Below, in pieces: positions 45,131 to 56,989 of a stretch of 64,000 bases of DNA. Below the pieces are notes generated by a model, which searched no databases, was not told the origin of the DNA, and saw nothing but the letters and a program-made list of their open reading frames with translations. This DNA is from Datnioides undecimradiatus (lineage: Eukaryota > Chordata > Actinopteri > Lobotiformes > Datnioididae), in the NCBI GenBank assembly GCA_008933995.1, contig WARS01000071.1, positions 3,361,152 through 3,425,151 on the forward strand, read 5' to 3'. The position numbers and the translations under genes were made by a program. Position 1 is the first letter of the stretch. Each line of letters opens with the position of its first letter.

Positions 45131-45470
45131 AAGAAGTTGAAAAAAAAAATCTAATATGAGAAAAGGTTACCAAGTCCTCCGTGGTGTCAGATTTTCTACT
45201 TTCTATGAATATTAATGTGCCTAATGAAGACAATCTTCGCTTCATCTCCCCATTGTTCTGTATTCAGGTGCCAAGCTTTCACAGCCATTGATTTGTTGTT
45301 AAAGAACAAATATGTCATGGGAGAAAATGACTGCCACGTCTTTTATCTTAAATTTATCAAGAAAAACGCCTCTTTTCAGCTGAAGTGTGGGTTTTTTTGT
45401 GTTATTCTAAAAAGATTTTAGCTGAGTGAGTGTCACGCGAAAGTTGTCAAGGTGTGTTTGGGTGTTAATT
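45131..45470. other. AT-rich unique DNA
   Basis: A10 near 45139-45148. May continue the CNE to the left ('gaatattaatgtgcc'). Nothing firm. Confidence 0.4.
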
Positions 45471-45760
45471 AGATGTGGTAAGCCAATTTTGCTTCTGCTG
45501 CCGCCAACGGGGGGGAAACAAAAGGAAATTCGGATTTCACGAGGTGCGGCGGACAACAAACGCACACACGGAGACGACAAAGCGAAGCAAGTCTTTTGTC
45601 TCCGGCCGCGGGCGTGCGGTTATTTATCGGTTCATGAAGGCGAACCGCGTCGAACGGTGGCCATCGAGGCGTGCGGCACGTGTGCAGGACGATTTGGAGG
45701 TGGAGAGCTGCTCGGGGCTGCAGATAAAGTCACGTGATAAGATATTTGATGGCAAGTTAC
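45471..45760. other. CpG-rich patch
   Basis: CpG-rich at 45540-45700 ('gaggtgcggcggac', 'gaaccgcgtcgaacgg'). The + strand frames at 45426-45843 are unrecognisable and lack exon signals. Confidence 0.35.
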
Positions 45761-45894
45761 AAGTTCTTTGTGTCTGCCACGGCTCCCACCTGGGGGGGAG
45801 GAGGGGGCAGCAACACCAAGCGCTCCCCAAACTTCAATATTAACCGGGCATCATGATTGCCAGGCATATTGAAGAGACAGAAATTCAAATGAAC

Positions 45895-45913
45895 CTCTCT
45901 CTCTCTCTCTCTC
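45895..45913. repeat. CT microsatellite
   Basis: About nine CT units. Confidence 0.9.
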
Positions 45914-45929
45914 GCGCCGTGATAAGACG

Positions 45930-46250
45930 ACCTGAGTCCTTGTGAAAGATGAGCTATGGCTATTTCTGGAGAACGAAGTGCTCGGTCTCGCCACAGGGCA
46001 AACCCTGAATAGCCAGGGTTGGAATTACTTGAAAAGAGGGACTGGCTGATGCACTTGGCACTTGTCATTGAAGGAGTGTCTTTTGTTCACAACGCCATAG
46101 ATCTCCATCAGAGGAGGGCTGCACAAAAGGACTCATGTATTTGTGAGTCCTTTTGTGCAAAATTAACAGCCGCGTGCTACCGAGGGGAGACGGGTGGTGT
46201 CAGAAAATGAATTTTCAAACATCTCGTCTGAATTCGCTGTTTTTGGATCT
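45930..46250. promoter_or_regulatory. Candidate CNE containing a perfect hairpin
   Basis: Unique block around the palindrome at 46120-46159. Flanks show no simple repeats. Texture suggests conservation. No coding frame supported. Confidence 0.35.
46120..46159. other. Perfect 16-bp inverted repeat (hairpin)
   Basis: TGCACAAAAGGACTCA (46120-46135), an 8-base spacer TGTATTTG (46136-46143), then the exact reverse complement TGAGTCCTTTTGTGCA (46144-46159). The pairing does not extend outward. It is shorter than a normal microRNA precursor. It could fold as a hairpin in RNA or a cruciform in DNA, or provide a dimeric protein site. Confidence 0.9.
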
Positions 46251-46269
46251 TGGGAAACCTGGCTTGTAG

Positions 46270-46306
46270 CACACACACACACACGCGCAAACACACACAC
46301 ACACAC
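46270..46306. repeat. CA microsatellite
   Basis: (CA)n with GCGCAA interruption. First of three dinucleotide arrays alternating in sense within 360 bp. Confidence 0.95.
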
Positions 46307-46435
46307 TTAAGCTCGGTGTGTCTTCTCCTCTCCAAATGTCCTTGTCTTGCACGGCCGTTGAAAAGAGAGTAGTCACCATAGCTAATTTATGTTGAGGGTT
46401 GGGTGTACACAAAGTGAAGGATGGGTGGGAGGTGG

Positions 46436-46438
<3 letters not shown>

Positions 46439-46470
<32 letters not shown>
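46439..46470. repeat. GT microsatellite
   Basis: Sixteen uninterrupted TG units, complementary in sense to the CA arrays on both sides. Confidence 0.95.
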
Positions 46471-46471
<1 letters not shown>

Positions 46472-46594
46472 ACATGTGGACGTCCCTTTATTGCATCTGA
46501 CAGAGACGACTTCTTTCTGATGTCATCCCTCTGTGCATGTGGGAGTCCGTGAAGTTCACATTGTTTCCCACCAGAAGAGACACTTTCTGTCTCT

Positions 46595-46595
<1 letters not shown>

Positions 46596-46630
<35 letters not shown>
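46596..46630. repeat. CA microsatellite
   Basis: About 17 uninterrupted AC units. Confidence 0.95.
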
Positions 46631-46632
<2 letters not shown>

Positions 46633-46639
46633 AGGAATC

Positions 46640-47480
46640 AGTCAAAGCTGCGCTGGGATCAGGCCTCAGACATAATCAATTTAATGCTTCTTTCAAGGGG
46701 AGCTGTGGTTTTATGCTTTAAAAAGAGTATATATGCTAATTCGGGCCAAGATCATCTTCGTCACTGGGTGTGATGGATTTGTTAGTATTTAACTTCCAGC
46801 TGAACGATGCATCTAATAAAGGCCCCGTCTGTAAAGTACAAGTCAAATTATGTTATTGTTTAGGTGTTAATTTGTTGTTGTTTGTTTTGTTTGTTTACAT
46901 CATCACATTTACGGTGGGAAAACGAGCCCGTTCATCTGTAACGAGCTGATTTTTAATCTACAGCCCCGGCTTCTCGGTGATTCATGCGAACATGCTCAAC
47001 GTTTGTGTGGAAAAAACAACAGAAAAGCGGACGGACTGTGGCTTTAACGCCCCTCCCTGCTACAATTTATGTTGCGGACAGCAGATTTTTCAAAGGTAAC
47101 TCTGCAGGGGGAAGTTCTCGCTCAGATTTACTTTGGTTCCCATGTGCTGCGAACCAGACTTGCTTTTATTTATGGGGAAAGTTTAACTCCTGGCTTTGCG
47201 CTGCAATCATTACAGTTTTGAAACGGCGCCATTGCCCACTATCGAAATGAATCAAATATAATAGCAACGTAGCTTTAATCTTAAACCAACTTCCCACTGT
47301 TTCCTTTCATGCACACGTACGTTCCTTATTATTATTATTTTGACCATCATTGCTTTTTTCCTTTTGCCGCTTTTTAATTGTGACTAGACTGACCCAAAAA
47401 AGACAAAGAGAACAAATGAAGAGCGGCATCAGAGGGAAAGTAATGAAACGTCTTTCAACAACACTTTGTCTCCGTTCCTT
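46640..47480. other. Unique non-coding DNA
   Basis: 46690-46760 is AT-rich and unique. A TTATT run lies at 47327-47341. No gene recognised. Confidence 0.45.
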
Positions 47481-48130
47481 TGGCCAAGTCTGGGATACCT
47501 ATTAACATTCCCTTTAAATTATTCATCCTGATGGATAAAACACCTCCACAATTAATTGCATGTGAGCCACCCAACCCCCTTAAATCTGTTGGAAGAGACT
47601 GAAATTCACAGCGTGCACTCGTTAAATGTATAATTTCCTTACGCTGGACTTTTAAATATGGGGCTGAGTAGGAAAATAATAACTTCTAGGTAAATAAAGT
47701 AAAAGGGACGGCGGCTGATTAATGGGCATAGCATGAAATATTCTCTCTTCATCCGCCCCCCCCCGCACCCTCGCTCTGTAATAATACGCCTTGAGGAGAC
47801 AGACGGAGGGAGAGACACCCTTCTGATATGAAACTTTCCCATCGTTTGTATATTCTGTTTCATGGACATCACTTCAGAGCAAATGAGTACCACACGTCTC
47901 GCGCACTCATGTAAATTACATCAGATTCCCAACCTCGCGCCATCCGCTGTGAAAATGACATTCAGTGTCATATATTAATCATAAACATCACAGATGTATG
48001 CAGTATTAATTGTCATGCCTCTTTAAGAAAAAGGGAGATTTAGGGATGATGTCTCGCGGCGTGCAGGAGGTCCCTCTCGCCGCCGCGCTCTGTTCATTTG
48101 TAGATAACGTGTAACACCATTTCATTTGCA
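47481..48130. promoter_or_regulatory. Candidate CNE cluster
   Basis: Unique stretches at 47490-47680 and 47850-48060 with 'tttaaattattcatcctg', 'ccacaattaattgcatg' and 'gcagtattaattgtcatg', split by a C9 run at about 47757-47765. No coding frame. Confidence 0.35.
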
Positions 48131-48449
48131 AGCTGGTTCACACGTGAGTTGGTACGAACTCCTGCCCCCCTCGCTGGAAACTTTGCACCAAAGCCGTGCT
48201 GTTGTCTCCACCTCAGGAGGAGCAGGTTCGAGCCTCACGTTCCAGCCGCTAAGTGGGCAGAAACTGCAGCATCGATGCAGGATGCAAACACAAAGGCAAG
48301 ACCGATGGCCGCTGCTAAACTGATGTTAGTGTCAGTATTGATGTGTTTGGGGCAATGCCGTTTTAAAAATGCAAACTCAGAGGCGTAAAGAAAAGTTGTA
48401 TTAAAAAAAAAAAAAAAAGTCATGCTGTAAGCAGAGGGGGAAATAAGCA
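48131..48449. other. Unique non-coding DNA
   Basis: Poly-A of about 17 at 48402-48418. A 'ggttcgagcctc' string near 48226 looks like a tRNA T-loop, but no arm pairs. Confidence 0.5.
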
Positions 48450-49148
48450 TTGTGTTTTTGTGCAGAAGCTCATCCAGGAAGAAGAGTGTGCTGCCCAGCT
48501 ATTTATTGCCACGCTGCTGAATGCAACGCCAGCTCAAAAGGCTTCAAATCATTGGGGAGATTGTTAGGCTTCTGTGAAAATTACGGAAATGCAGGGGAAA
48601 TGGATGAGCAACACTTCATAACAATTAATCAGGGGCCGCTGATTAATAAAGTTCATTTTTTATTCTCGATGATTCAGGGGATTATCAAAAGGACACTGTC
48701 CTTGTCATTTTGATTAACAAACCCATCCTCGCTCTGGAAGAGGACGCGCTGAAGGGAGACGCTTTCTTTCGCCCATAAAATAAATATTGAATGAGAATAT
48801 TAACTCGTTAACCTTGACAAGTATTTGTAATTTTCATAAGGGGGTAAACCAGCAGATTCAGCACAAAAAATGCTGTGGGGGTTTGAGAAAAGGCACGGGA
48901 AGAGGGGCGGGGGGGACGACAACACACAACAAATTAGAGAGAATGAAGAATGCTACTGCATGAATCCTGTCATTTTTATGGGCTGCAATGATTAATTTGT
49001 TTGTTCAAATTCTCAATTAAGCCAGGAGGAACTGGCAGAATTAGAAAAGGAGAGCAGTGCAGAGTCGTCTTGGCTTTGCAAGCGCCCTGGGGAGATATAG
49101 CCCTACCTGATCTCAGGTCATCAGGCTATTCTGCAGACAGCTCAGAGC
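48450..49148. promoter_or_regulatory. Candidate CNE cluster
   Basis: Unique AT-rich blocks at 48540-48720 and 48780-49080 with 'ataacaattaatcagggg', 'gattaataaagttc' and 'caatgattaatttg'. No repeats apart from a G-rich patch at 48902-48914. No coding frame. Confidence 0.35.
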
Positions 49149-49168
49149 GGGGGGGGTGTGTGTGTGTG
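49149..49168. repeat. G8 run and GT microsatellite
   Basis: G8 (49149-49156) then six GT units. Confidence 0.85.
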
Positions 49169-49219
49169 GTGCACGTCTCGGAGATTCATTTCAGACGGCA
49201 CAGAGGGAGAACGAAAAAA

Positions 49220-49565
49220 AAAATGTAAATCCAAATATTTCGTCAGTCCCCCTGATAAATCATTCTGCCTTTTCCCTTTCATTTGTCCAGGTCGCCTTGT
49301 CAAGGGTAATGCCCTTAAAATGTCAATTGTCAGTGTGAGCATGCATTGCATTAGACATAAAGTACAGTTCACCACACACAAAAACAGCAGTCAGTCGCAG
49401 CGTTGTACAGAAAGAAATAAAATATGGAGCTTGCACTTCCCTTTTCCCTGGAGGCCCTGTGCACTTATTATTTGTCAGAGTGACAGATGTTTTTCAAATG
49501 ATGGTGTCTCATGTGTGCTGAACTTCTACCAAAGCCCTGCCGTGAGAGACTGCCAGACGTTATAC
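49220..49565. promoter_or_regulatory. Candidate CNE
   Basis: Unique block with 'ttaaaatgtcaattgtcag', 'gcattgcattagacataaag' and 'cttattatttgtcagag'. The + strand frame at 49158-49574 (138 codons) is unrecognisable. Conservation not tested. Confidence 0.35.
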
Positions 49566-50482
49566 ACCATCTGATGGTGGAAACCTCCACGGGCTGAATC
49601 CCTGCGCTGCGAGGCTTTCTGCAGGGGGAGGTCTTAACAACGGAGGATGAGGTTGTCAGGGTGGTCGCGGCAGGAGCGGCGGCGGGCTCGGACCTGCACG
49701 GAAAAACTCTCCGAACTTAGATTCGCTCATCGGGGCTGAATTTTGCCGACTGCTGTGAATTTGTTCTGGTGGCTGCAACGAGTATTATTTACAGCGGCGG
49801 CATAAATATTAATACGGAGCAGAAAACAAATTTGCAAGTAACTCTGCGAAACGCTCGGTTCCACAGACTGAGCAGAAAGAAAGAGGTCATTTTTGTGCTT
49901 TTTATGTGTGTGTGTGTGTGCGAGTGGGAGGAAAACACTCAGGTAGCATCACGGAGCTAAAGTAGTTTAAGCGGGTGGTTGGTGAACGTGTGCAAGCGTC
50001 TACCATCACAGAGAGGGTCAATGAGGTAGTTTCACTGCCGCTCAAACCGTAAAGAGTGGACCTGAGGCAGCCTGCACACAGAGTTTACTGCATATATATC
50101 TAATAATAAGTCAGAGGCACAGTACAGATACAGCAAGAGTTAGTATGTAGTTAGCAGATGTGGCTACTTTAATGCAAAACCTCTCAAATGCGCTACTCCT
50201 GTTTACGTAACATCTGCAATGCATTGCAAAGCTCCGTTTCACTAAATATAAGTAGAGTGTAGCTGGATCACTGTCTCTTGCTGATGCGCGGACAACATGT
50301 TAAACCTTGTTTTTGTTTGTGTGTTTGCGTGTTTTACATCTTTATTAGACTGCTTTTTGCTCGGCGAAGTATTTGCCTTACCTCCCCTAACAGTTTTCGT
50401 GAGATTGAAATCAAACAAAAGGATATATCGTGCGCATTCGAGTGTAACTTGTCAAAAGAAAGAGAAAGAAACAGTCATCCGC
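49566..50482. other. Unique non-coding DNA
   Basis: GT run at 49905-49921. Otherwise nothing recognised. Confidence 0.45.
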
Positions 50483-50504
50483 AGAGAGAGAGAGAGAGAG
50501 AGAG
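50483..50504. repeat. GA microsatellite
   Basis: About 11 AG units. Confidence 0.9.
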
Positions 50505-50697
50505 GGCTGTTTCTGTTCTACATACGCTGCAGATTCTCCGAGCGAAAGTGCAACTTTGTTATTGTGTTTACGACCATTATATGATTTTTGTAATGAAATC
50601 ACAGTGTGTTTTCCGGACCAGTGGGTGCTTTTAATAGCATTGGCCACCTTTCTTTTTCCAATTCAAGGTGTCCTCTATACAGTATGTATATCCAGAG

Positions 50698-50722
50698 CAG
50701 CAGCAGCAGCAGCAGCAGCAGC
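50698..50722. repeat. (CAG)8 microsatellite
   Basis: Eight CAG units. The overlapping frame gives an alanine run, an artefact of the repeat. Confidence 0.95.
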
Positions 50723-52206
50723 ATTGACTAGAGCCAGCACTTGTGAAGCGAAAATGCTTATTAGTCAAACAGTCCCCATCGGAATAATGCCACGGTCAGC
50801 CGGTGGTGAGGGATAACTCTGTGCGGATGACACTCTGGAGCCTATTCTGTAGGGGATCTGCTTTAGTGCGGTGCGCACAAACATGATGTATGGACACACA
50901 AGCAGAGAAGCATCATGGGACCACACAATGGAGGAGCTGCAGATGAGTTACTGTAGCGAGAGCAGGGCTTGCATCGAACATGCTCTTCAAAACAATGACA
51001 GTGTGTTCCAGTTTCGGTTTAACGATCCGTTTGCCCCCCGCAACCTTGATCAGAACCAGTCGGTGAAAATAACAGTTTAAAATGAATATGGGAGGTTTAA
51101 AGGTGATGTCAAAGCCTCCAATATATCTTCAGAGCAAAACGCAGAAGTAAAATTCACCCAGGCCTCTTTAGAAACCTGCAACAACTTGCAAGGCTCGTCG
51201 TTGAACAGAGAGAGTGGCTGCAGAGCTAACGGCTAGCATGCTAGCAGGCCCGAAACATGCTAGCACCAATCGATCGCAACAGTTCTCTGAGCTTCCTTCT
51301 GCTTCCTTTGAACTAGACTTCCTCTCCGTCTACTTCTAGTTTTAGTATTTTTTTATTTGCAGCATAAAAGCAGATAATAGAAATAAAACAGATGTGACAG
51401 GAGAGGTCAAGAAGCCGCTGGCTTATACAGCGGTCCTCCCCTCAAACTAGGGGAAAAGAAATACTGACTTAATAAATGCAACATGACTCTGCAAAATACA
51501 AAGAAAATAGATGACAGTAAGAAACGCAGAGGGGTTCAGCAGATCTGCAGACAGTAATCATGTAGAAAAGAAACAAAAATACATGTAAAAGTGAAGAGTA
51601 AGACCTAATCCAAAGCTAATTGGACACCAGGAATTAAATGTGATGACAGTTTGTTTTTTAAATTCTCAATTGTCATAGATCGTGATAATGAGTACGGTGT
51701 GTACTTTGTTTTCTTACACAACAGGCGAGGGAATACTGACCATGTTTTGTTCTGTATCAAGACGATTCATGTTGAGGACTGCTTGATTCCTAGCATGCTT
51801 GGCTAGCTGCTAACCTCCAGCTAGCAAGTGCGTTAGCTTGGTTGCTGACGGGGCAACAGATTCATGTGTTTTATTCAAAAGGTGCGTCGACTCGTGTCTC
51901 AAACTGTCTGTAAACTCTTTCTTTGTGGAGCGGTTTAAACTCCAGTGGTCTAAAGAAACATGGGTGGGAGCTGCGCAGCTAATCAGCTAAGCTAGCTTCA
52001 GCCATTTTGGGCCCTCTGTTTCAGACCTGTCAGTACAGCTTGTGATTGATCAGCATTGTACATGTTAATGTTTAGCAAAAAACCCAAACATTCACAGTTT
52101 TACTTCACCGATTGCAGGGAAATTAGCAGATTTAATCATAATATTGCAGTTTTGCATGCAGGATGCAGGTTTGTGGAACATCTGCTGCACACGATGAATT
52201 AAGGAA
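50723..52206. other. Unique non-coding DNA
   Basis: Several 'gctagcatgctagcagg'-type palindromic strings (51230-51265, 51790-51840) of the kind common in fish intergenic DNA. No gene or repeat family recognised. Confidence 0.45.

Positions 52207-52251
<45 letters not shown>
52207..52251. repeat. (TATC)11 microsatellite
   Basis: Eleven uninterrupted tetranucleotide units. Likely highly polymorphic. Confidence 0.95.
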
Positions 52252-52259
52252 CACAGTAG

Positions 52260-52910
52260 AAAGCATTAAGCAGGGACAGGGTTTCTAATCTTTTCTGATT
52301 TAATTCCTCCTCTCCACTTAACTGTCTCTGAGACGCCTCGTCATTAGCCAGTAAAACCTTCTCAAAATAAATCCAATCCCATAAATCTACCTCTGAAGCA
52401 ATCTGATACTTTTAAAAAGTGACAGTGACTGACCTTGAGATTTATTTTTGTCACACCAGAAACTGTCTCCCTCAGCAACGAGCGATGTGCCTGTCCAGAT
52501 GGTTTTGTGTGGCATCGTCTTGCTAATTGTCAGTGATGCCATCAAAGGGATGTAGCAGACCTGACAACTTAGCTGATGAGCAATAAGATGAGTATGAGGG
52601 GGGAAATTAGAGCCAAAAACATGTGACAGTTATTTTGTGCAGCCTACCTATGCTTTTAAGCACTTTGGCTTCCTTTGTTTCCTGCATTTGTTGCAGACTT
52701 GAATAGACTAGAAAGCAAAGCTATTATTATTATTATTGCTAAACCGGGGTTCAAAATAGTTATTCCTGAGTAATTGTTATGTCTAATTACATTATGCATG
52801 TCATAAATATAATAATGCACAAATAAATGTTCCATAATAGCATGCTGCATTAAACAGGCTTCTGGAAACTGTCTCTATGGTAATAATACATTGCATGCGT
52901 GTGTTTTGAA
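52260..52910. promoter_or_regulatory. Possible CNE
   Basis: Unique stretches at 52430-52600 and 52740-52890 ('tgctaattgtcagtgatgc', 'gtctaattacattatgc'). ATT triplets at about 52723-52738. Weak evidence. Confidence 0.3.
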
Positions 52911-53181
52911 GCCGTCACCTGTCTAAGTTCGGCTTTTTAAGTCGAATTGGCTGCAGCACAGAGGCGCAGCGGTACGTCCCCGGTGACTGTAAAACATGCA
53001 AGACAAAACATATGACACAGGGGATGATCCTGACCCGAGAATGACATGTGCTAAAGTACATTATAGTCATTGCCAGGATAAAGGTCACATTGACTCCTGT
53101 TATAAATTGGACAGGACAGCTCCAGCATACATGGAGTGTCAAGTGTGAGGAGGTCTGAAAGAAAATCCCTCGGATGTTTGA

Positions 53182-53183
<2 letters not shown>
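52911..53183. other. Unique non-coding DNA
   Basis: Nothing recognised. Frames on the - strand read out of the CA repeat and are artefacts. Confidence 0.45.
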
Positions 53184-53219
<36 letters not shown>

Positions 53220-53238
53220 AGACACACACACACACACA
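53184..53238. repeat. CA microsatellite (two arrays)
   Basis: (AC)17 at 53184-53217 and a second CA run at 53222-53238 separated by TCAG. Confidence 0.95.
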
Positions 53239-53259
53239 GAGGCGGACGGATAAAAGTGT

Positions 53260-53900
53260 CTACATCGCGCTCTCACTTGTGATTAGCACACTTAATCATC
53301 GCATTAAAGGGGAAGTCCGCGCTAAGTTCATCATATAATGGAGATGCAGTGAGTGAGATGCGGGCTGTTCCCTCCTCACTTTAAACTCTGCCACTGGTCA
53401 TCAAAACAATGCAGGAGCGTTCAAGTTTGCTGCTCCTGTTTATGCAGCTAATGAGGAAATTCACAGTTTCAGCCTTTCTGCAGCAGAAACAAATATATAT
53501 TTGCATGTTCATTGGCGGCATAATAGTCTTTTGACTAAGAATATCCTGGAACGACAGCGAGCACGAGAGCAGACTTTTGCTCCGAGATACAAAGGGAAGC
53601 GACTTGAAAGGAAATAAGCAAATGAATGCAATGCCTCATTAGGCGGGCTTTATTTGACCGTAGCCAATTAGAGAGCATCTGTAATTTAAAACAGTCAACC
53701 TAAAAAAAGACTCAACCAAGAACGCATTCCTCTCGTGGGACCGAATCCTTCGCCTTGTTTTCATTCAAATTATTATTATTTTTTATACCAGTGACATTTT
53801 TTTATTTTTATTTGAACGAATATAAATTATACACGGAGGACACTCAGAAGCATGCAGATCACCAGCCTACAGTAGGAGTTTGCAAGTTGAGATGAAAGAG
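53260..53900. promoter_or_regulatory. Possible CNE
   Basis: 53270-53720 is unique and repeat-free ('gtgattagcacacttaatc', 'cgtagccaattagagagc'), followed by AT-rich DNA with ATT and TTTTTAT runs. Weak evidence. Confidence 0.3.
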
Positions 53901-53929
53901 CGACGTTGTCTGAGGGGCTTCACGGAGGT

Positions 53930-54200
53930 CAAGGTTGCTGCGCTGACGTGTTTGGCCTTGCTCCCGGCCGGTTGCGCTGACTTGTTTTCGCCGCCGCGCC
54001 GTGATCAATATCCCTCCCTCCGTCTTAATCAACGACCCGCTGAGGTATTTTCGGGCCGTTACCTTAATGACACGAAGGCGCACTTTGAAAAACAGAGCTG
54101 CAGCCGGGGCAAAGACTGACAGCTGTTTAGCCACGGATCGCGCCTGAGTGTATAATAACATGGCGCCGCTCGCGAACACAGACGCCTCTGAAGCACTGAT
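53930..54200. other. CpG-rich patch
   Basis: CpG-containing strings 'cgccgccgcgccgtgatc' and 'ggcgccgctcgcgaac'. Opposing frames (53859-54374 -, 171 codons; 53880-54119 +) are unrecognisable. Confidence 0.35.
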
Positions 54201-54999
54201 AGGGAGAAGCAGATTCAGGCGCTTGCGTGAGTGATCCACATCAAAGGATATGACCAAAACAAGAACCCGACTGCTTGGTTTGCAGGGGGAGCCTCGTGAA
54301 AAATAGTAACACCTGTATTGCTTATACTGGTTGTTAAGCATTGGAATAAAATTTTGTGCAATATGCATAACCAAATGCTGGAATAATGAGCCATCTGTAT
54401 GTGTGGTCCCTTCCTTGGAGATGCCAAGAACGGCACCATCTGTGATGCAGCTACCAGCTGTTTTCCTTCTTATTACATGTTTATTAAAAGCTGAAGTTGT
54501 CCTCTTCAGGAAGAGTAAAAGAGAGCACGGGTGGCAATGTTGGTTATCTGATTGCCTCCATCTCCATTAGAAACAGACTCGAGCTCCGTTCCTGGTCCTA
54601 TAAAAATACACTAACTGTTTCAACAGAACAGAGGGAGTGCTAATTAAATACTCCTTCTTTTTCATCAGCGACTCGCAGGAAATTAAGAGAACAAACACGA
54701 GATTGACTGGCAGCAAAGCAACAAACATGAAAGAGGATGAATGAATCTAATCCACCAGGACTGGAAATAAATAAATAAGTGATGTCACTTACCCCCACCT
54801 TCACTTAGCCCTTTGGGTTTGTATTTCAAAATCCCTCAGCGGGGTTTACGCATCTTTTCTATTTGCATTGTTTTCAATTTTCAGAACCTATTAGCAAGAT
54901 ATCGATCGACCACAATTGAGCATTTATGCACAGCAGGCAACCTACATCCCTCAAGTCAGAATCAGATCACATCTCCCATAATTGAGGGTGGCAGAACTG
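54201..54999. promoter_or_regulatory. Possible CNE cluster
   Basis: Unique stretches at 54310-54500 and 54580-54760 ('gtgctaattaaatactcc', 'aacctattagcaagatatcg'). No repeats and no coding frame. Weak evidence. Confidence 0.25.
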
Positions 55000-55736
55000 C
55001 AGACCACCCTCTGCAACTGTCAACAAATTTCAGGAGCTCAAACTAAGATGCGTCAGGGATGCATCCTGCACCGAGTGATGGACACTGAGAAGGAGAACTG
55101 GAAATGTCCATCAGCATCCTCTGCCATGTGCTGAACAAGACAGGTCAGGTCTGAATAGACACTGACAAACCCGGGGTGGACACACTGTCGACGCAGACTA
55201 AAGCAATACCAAGGGACAAGTGACAGGCTGCTCTGATGCCTTACTTAACTGCAGCACACGCACGCAGGCAGGCAGGCAAAAGAACAGTGCGCGGCGGATC
55301 GGACGCCCGCGTGCACGCTCGTCCATATGGACAGACGGGCCCTCACGTCCTTCAGAAGCAGATTAAACAAAACCTCAGAGGCGAGCGCGTTGCCGCGTGT
55401 GGGCTAACGCCAAAATGCTGGAGACGGCGCCGTGCGTTAATGTGCGCGCTGAGAAAACAAAAACACAAAAAAACCCCAAAAACAGCAAATTGATATTTCT
55501 GACAGTGCATCCATTTCTGAGGTTAGTGTGTTCACTCTGCTCAATGCTCAATAAAACAAACAAAATGCCATCTATTCCTGTATAAACAATTACCTGCCAT
55601 AGATTGTAACCTTATTGGATCGAGTGAAATGTTTGAAATAAATCATTAAAGGCGCTGACAGGGCATTTATCTTCACTCTTGCTTTAATGCTCTGTGCACA
55701 ACACAGTGGATGAAGTCAGTCAAGGGTGTGTGAAGG
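55000..55736. other. Unique non-coding DNA
   Basis: CpG-rich patch at 55280-55445. 55590-55690 is AT-rich and CNE-like. No gene recognised. Confidence 0.4.
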
Positions 55737-55752
55737 TTTTTTTTTTTTTTTT
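55737..55752. repeat. Poly-T (T16)
   Basis: Homopolymer, no retroposon recognised beside it. Confidence 0.9.
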
Positions 55753-56000
55753 GAGTAAGCCAGGCCCCAGTGCGCCTCAGTGTGTGTGCTTGTACGAGCA
55801 CCGTTGCGTGTGTCAATCCTCCTGTGGAGCCATGTTCTCAAAGCTCTTCATTTTGAAATCAAGCATGAATAATTAAGCCATTTCACAAGGCTGCTTTAAC
55901 GATATATTACATGAGAAGAAATAGGTCAAGCAGCAGTGTTAGAAAGATTGTTTGCATGGGTGCTATTGGGTTAAAAAAAAAAAAGAAACAGTGAACAATA

Positions 56001-56013
56001 CCCCCCCCCCCCC
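56001..56013. repeat. Poly-C (C13)
   Basis: Homopolymer; followed by three AGCTCC units at about 56068-56085. Confidence 0.9.
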
Positions 56014-56099
56014 ACGACTCCTCCCTTCATGCCCCATATACTGTACTTACCGTGCAGGATGACTGACAGCTCCAGCTCCAGCTCCAGACCCATTTTTAC

Positions 56100-56985
56100 C
56101 CTACACAGATGAGTTTGGGTTACATCTGGGTCATCACGGCGTCTTTCCACCTGAGCTGATACGACTACTTTAACCCCACCACTGGAGGTCACGCTCACGA
56201 GCGCACAATGGGAAAAACAGTCAGTTGCAGGATTTAAATGTCTAATTTGTTTGTTTTATCGTGTCTGACAGACAAGGACAGTTATTAAGAAACGTTTTTA
56301 AATTAAATATTATCATCGAAATGAAACGTCTCGACATAACGTGTGAATAAACGGTGCTTCTTATATCAAAGCAGCAAAACACACAAAAATTTCATTTTTT
56401 CATAGTTTAAGTTTGTTTAAATGTACAAATATGCAGTTTATTTCTGTTTTTACATATCCTTTGCTAACATCAGGGGAAATTATTGGGTTTTTACCTCACG
56501 TAAAACCAAAACAACAGGCTTAAAAACACTAAAATGCTCTATAGAGCTGAAAAGTCAGGATGGTCTCACACCAGAGTCGGGACAGACACATAATCACGTT
56601 TAACGAGCGTTTTCGGGCCGTCTCAGGTAAAATCTGAAACGTTTGGGACAAAAAGTTGGTGAAATTGTTGAGACACAGCCACCGGCAGCAGATTTAGAGC
56701 TTCGGGGCCCAAGAGCGACGACTGCTAAAACCAACAACTACAAACTCACCAACAGGCCATGAACACAGCATGACATAATGCAGAATACACCGGTCGATGG
56801 GATATAAGTTGAATAAAATAATTTTATAGATGAAGCAAACAATGCTAGTAATATGTAGCAAGCACTTCTTTTTAGCACTACAACTGACACAGATTGTGGA
56901 TGTAAGTATATTAGAACAATACAAACAACCAAAGATGTAAAGTTGGATGGCTTTGAAACATAAAGTGACTTAAACCTACCTTATT
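56100..56985. other. AT-rich unique DNA
   Basis: No gene, RNA or repeat family recognised. Confidence 0.45.
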
Positions 56986-56989
56986 GTTA

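Noticed and set aside
48200-48260. tRNA T-loop-like GGTTCGAGCC
   Set aside because: The T stem does not pair and no anticodon or acceptor arm can be built.
53859-54374. 171-codon - strand frame
   Set aside because: Composition-driven over a CpG-rich patch. No family resemblance.
55048-55065. RQGCIL in one frame, recalling a LINE reverse-transcriptase motif
   Set aside because: Flanking residues do not fit any reverse-transcriptase block, so it is probably chance.
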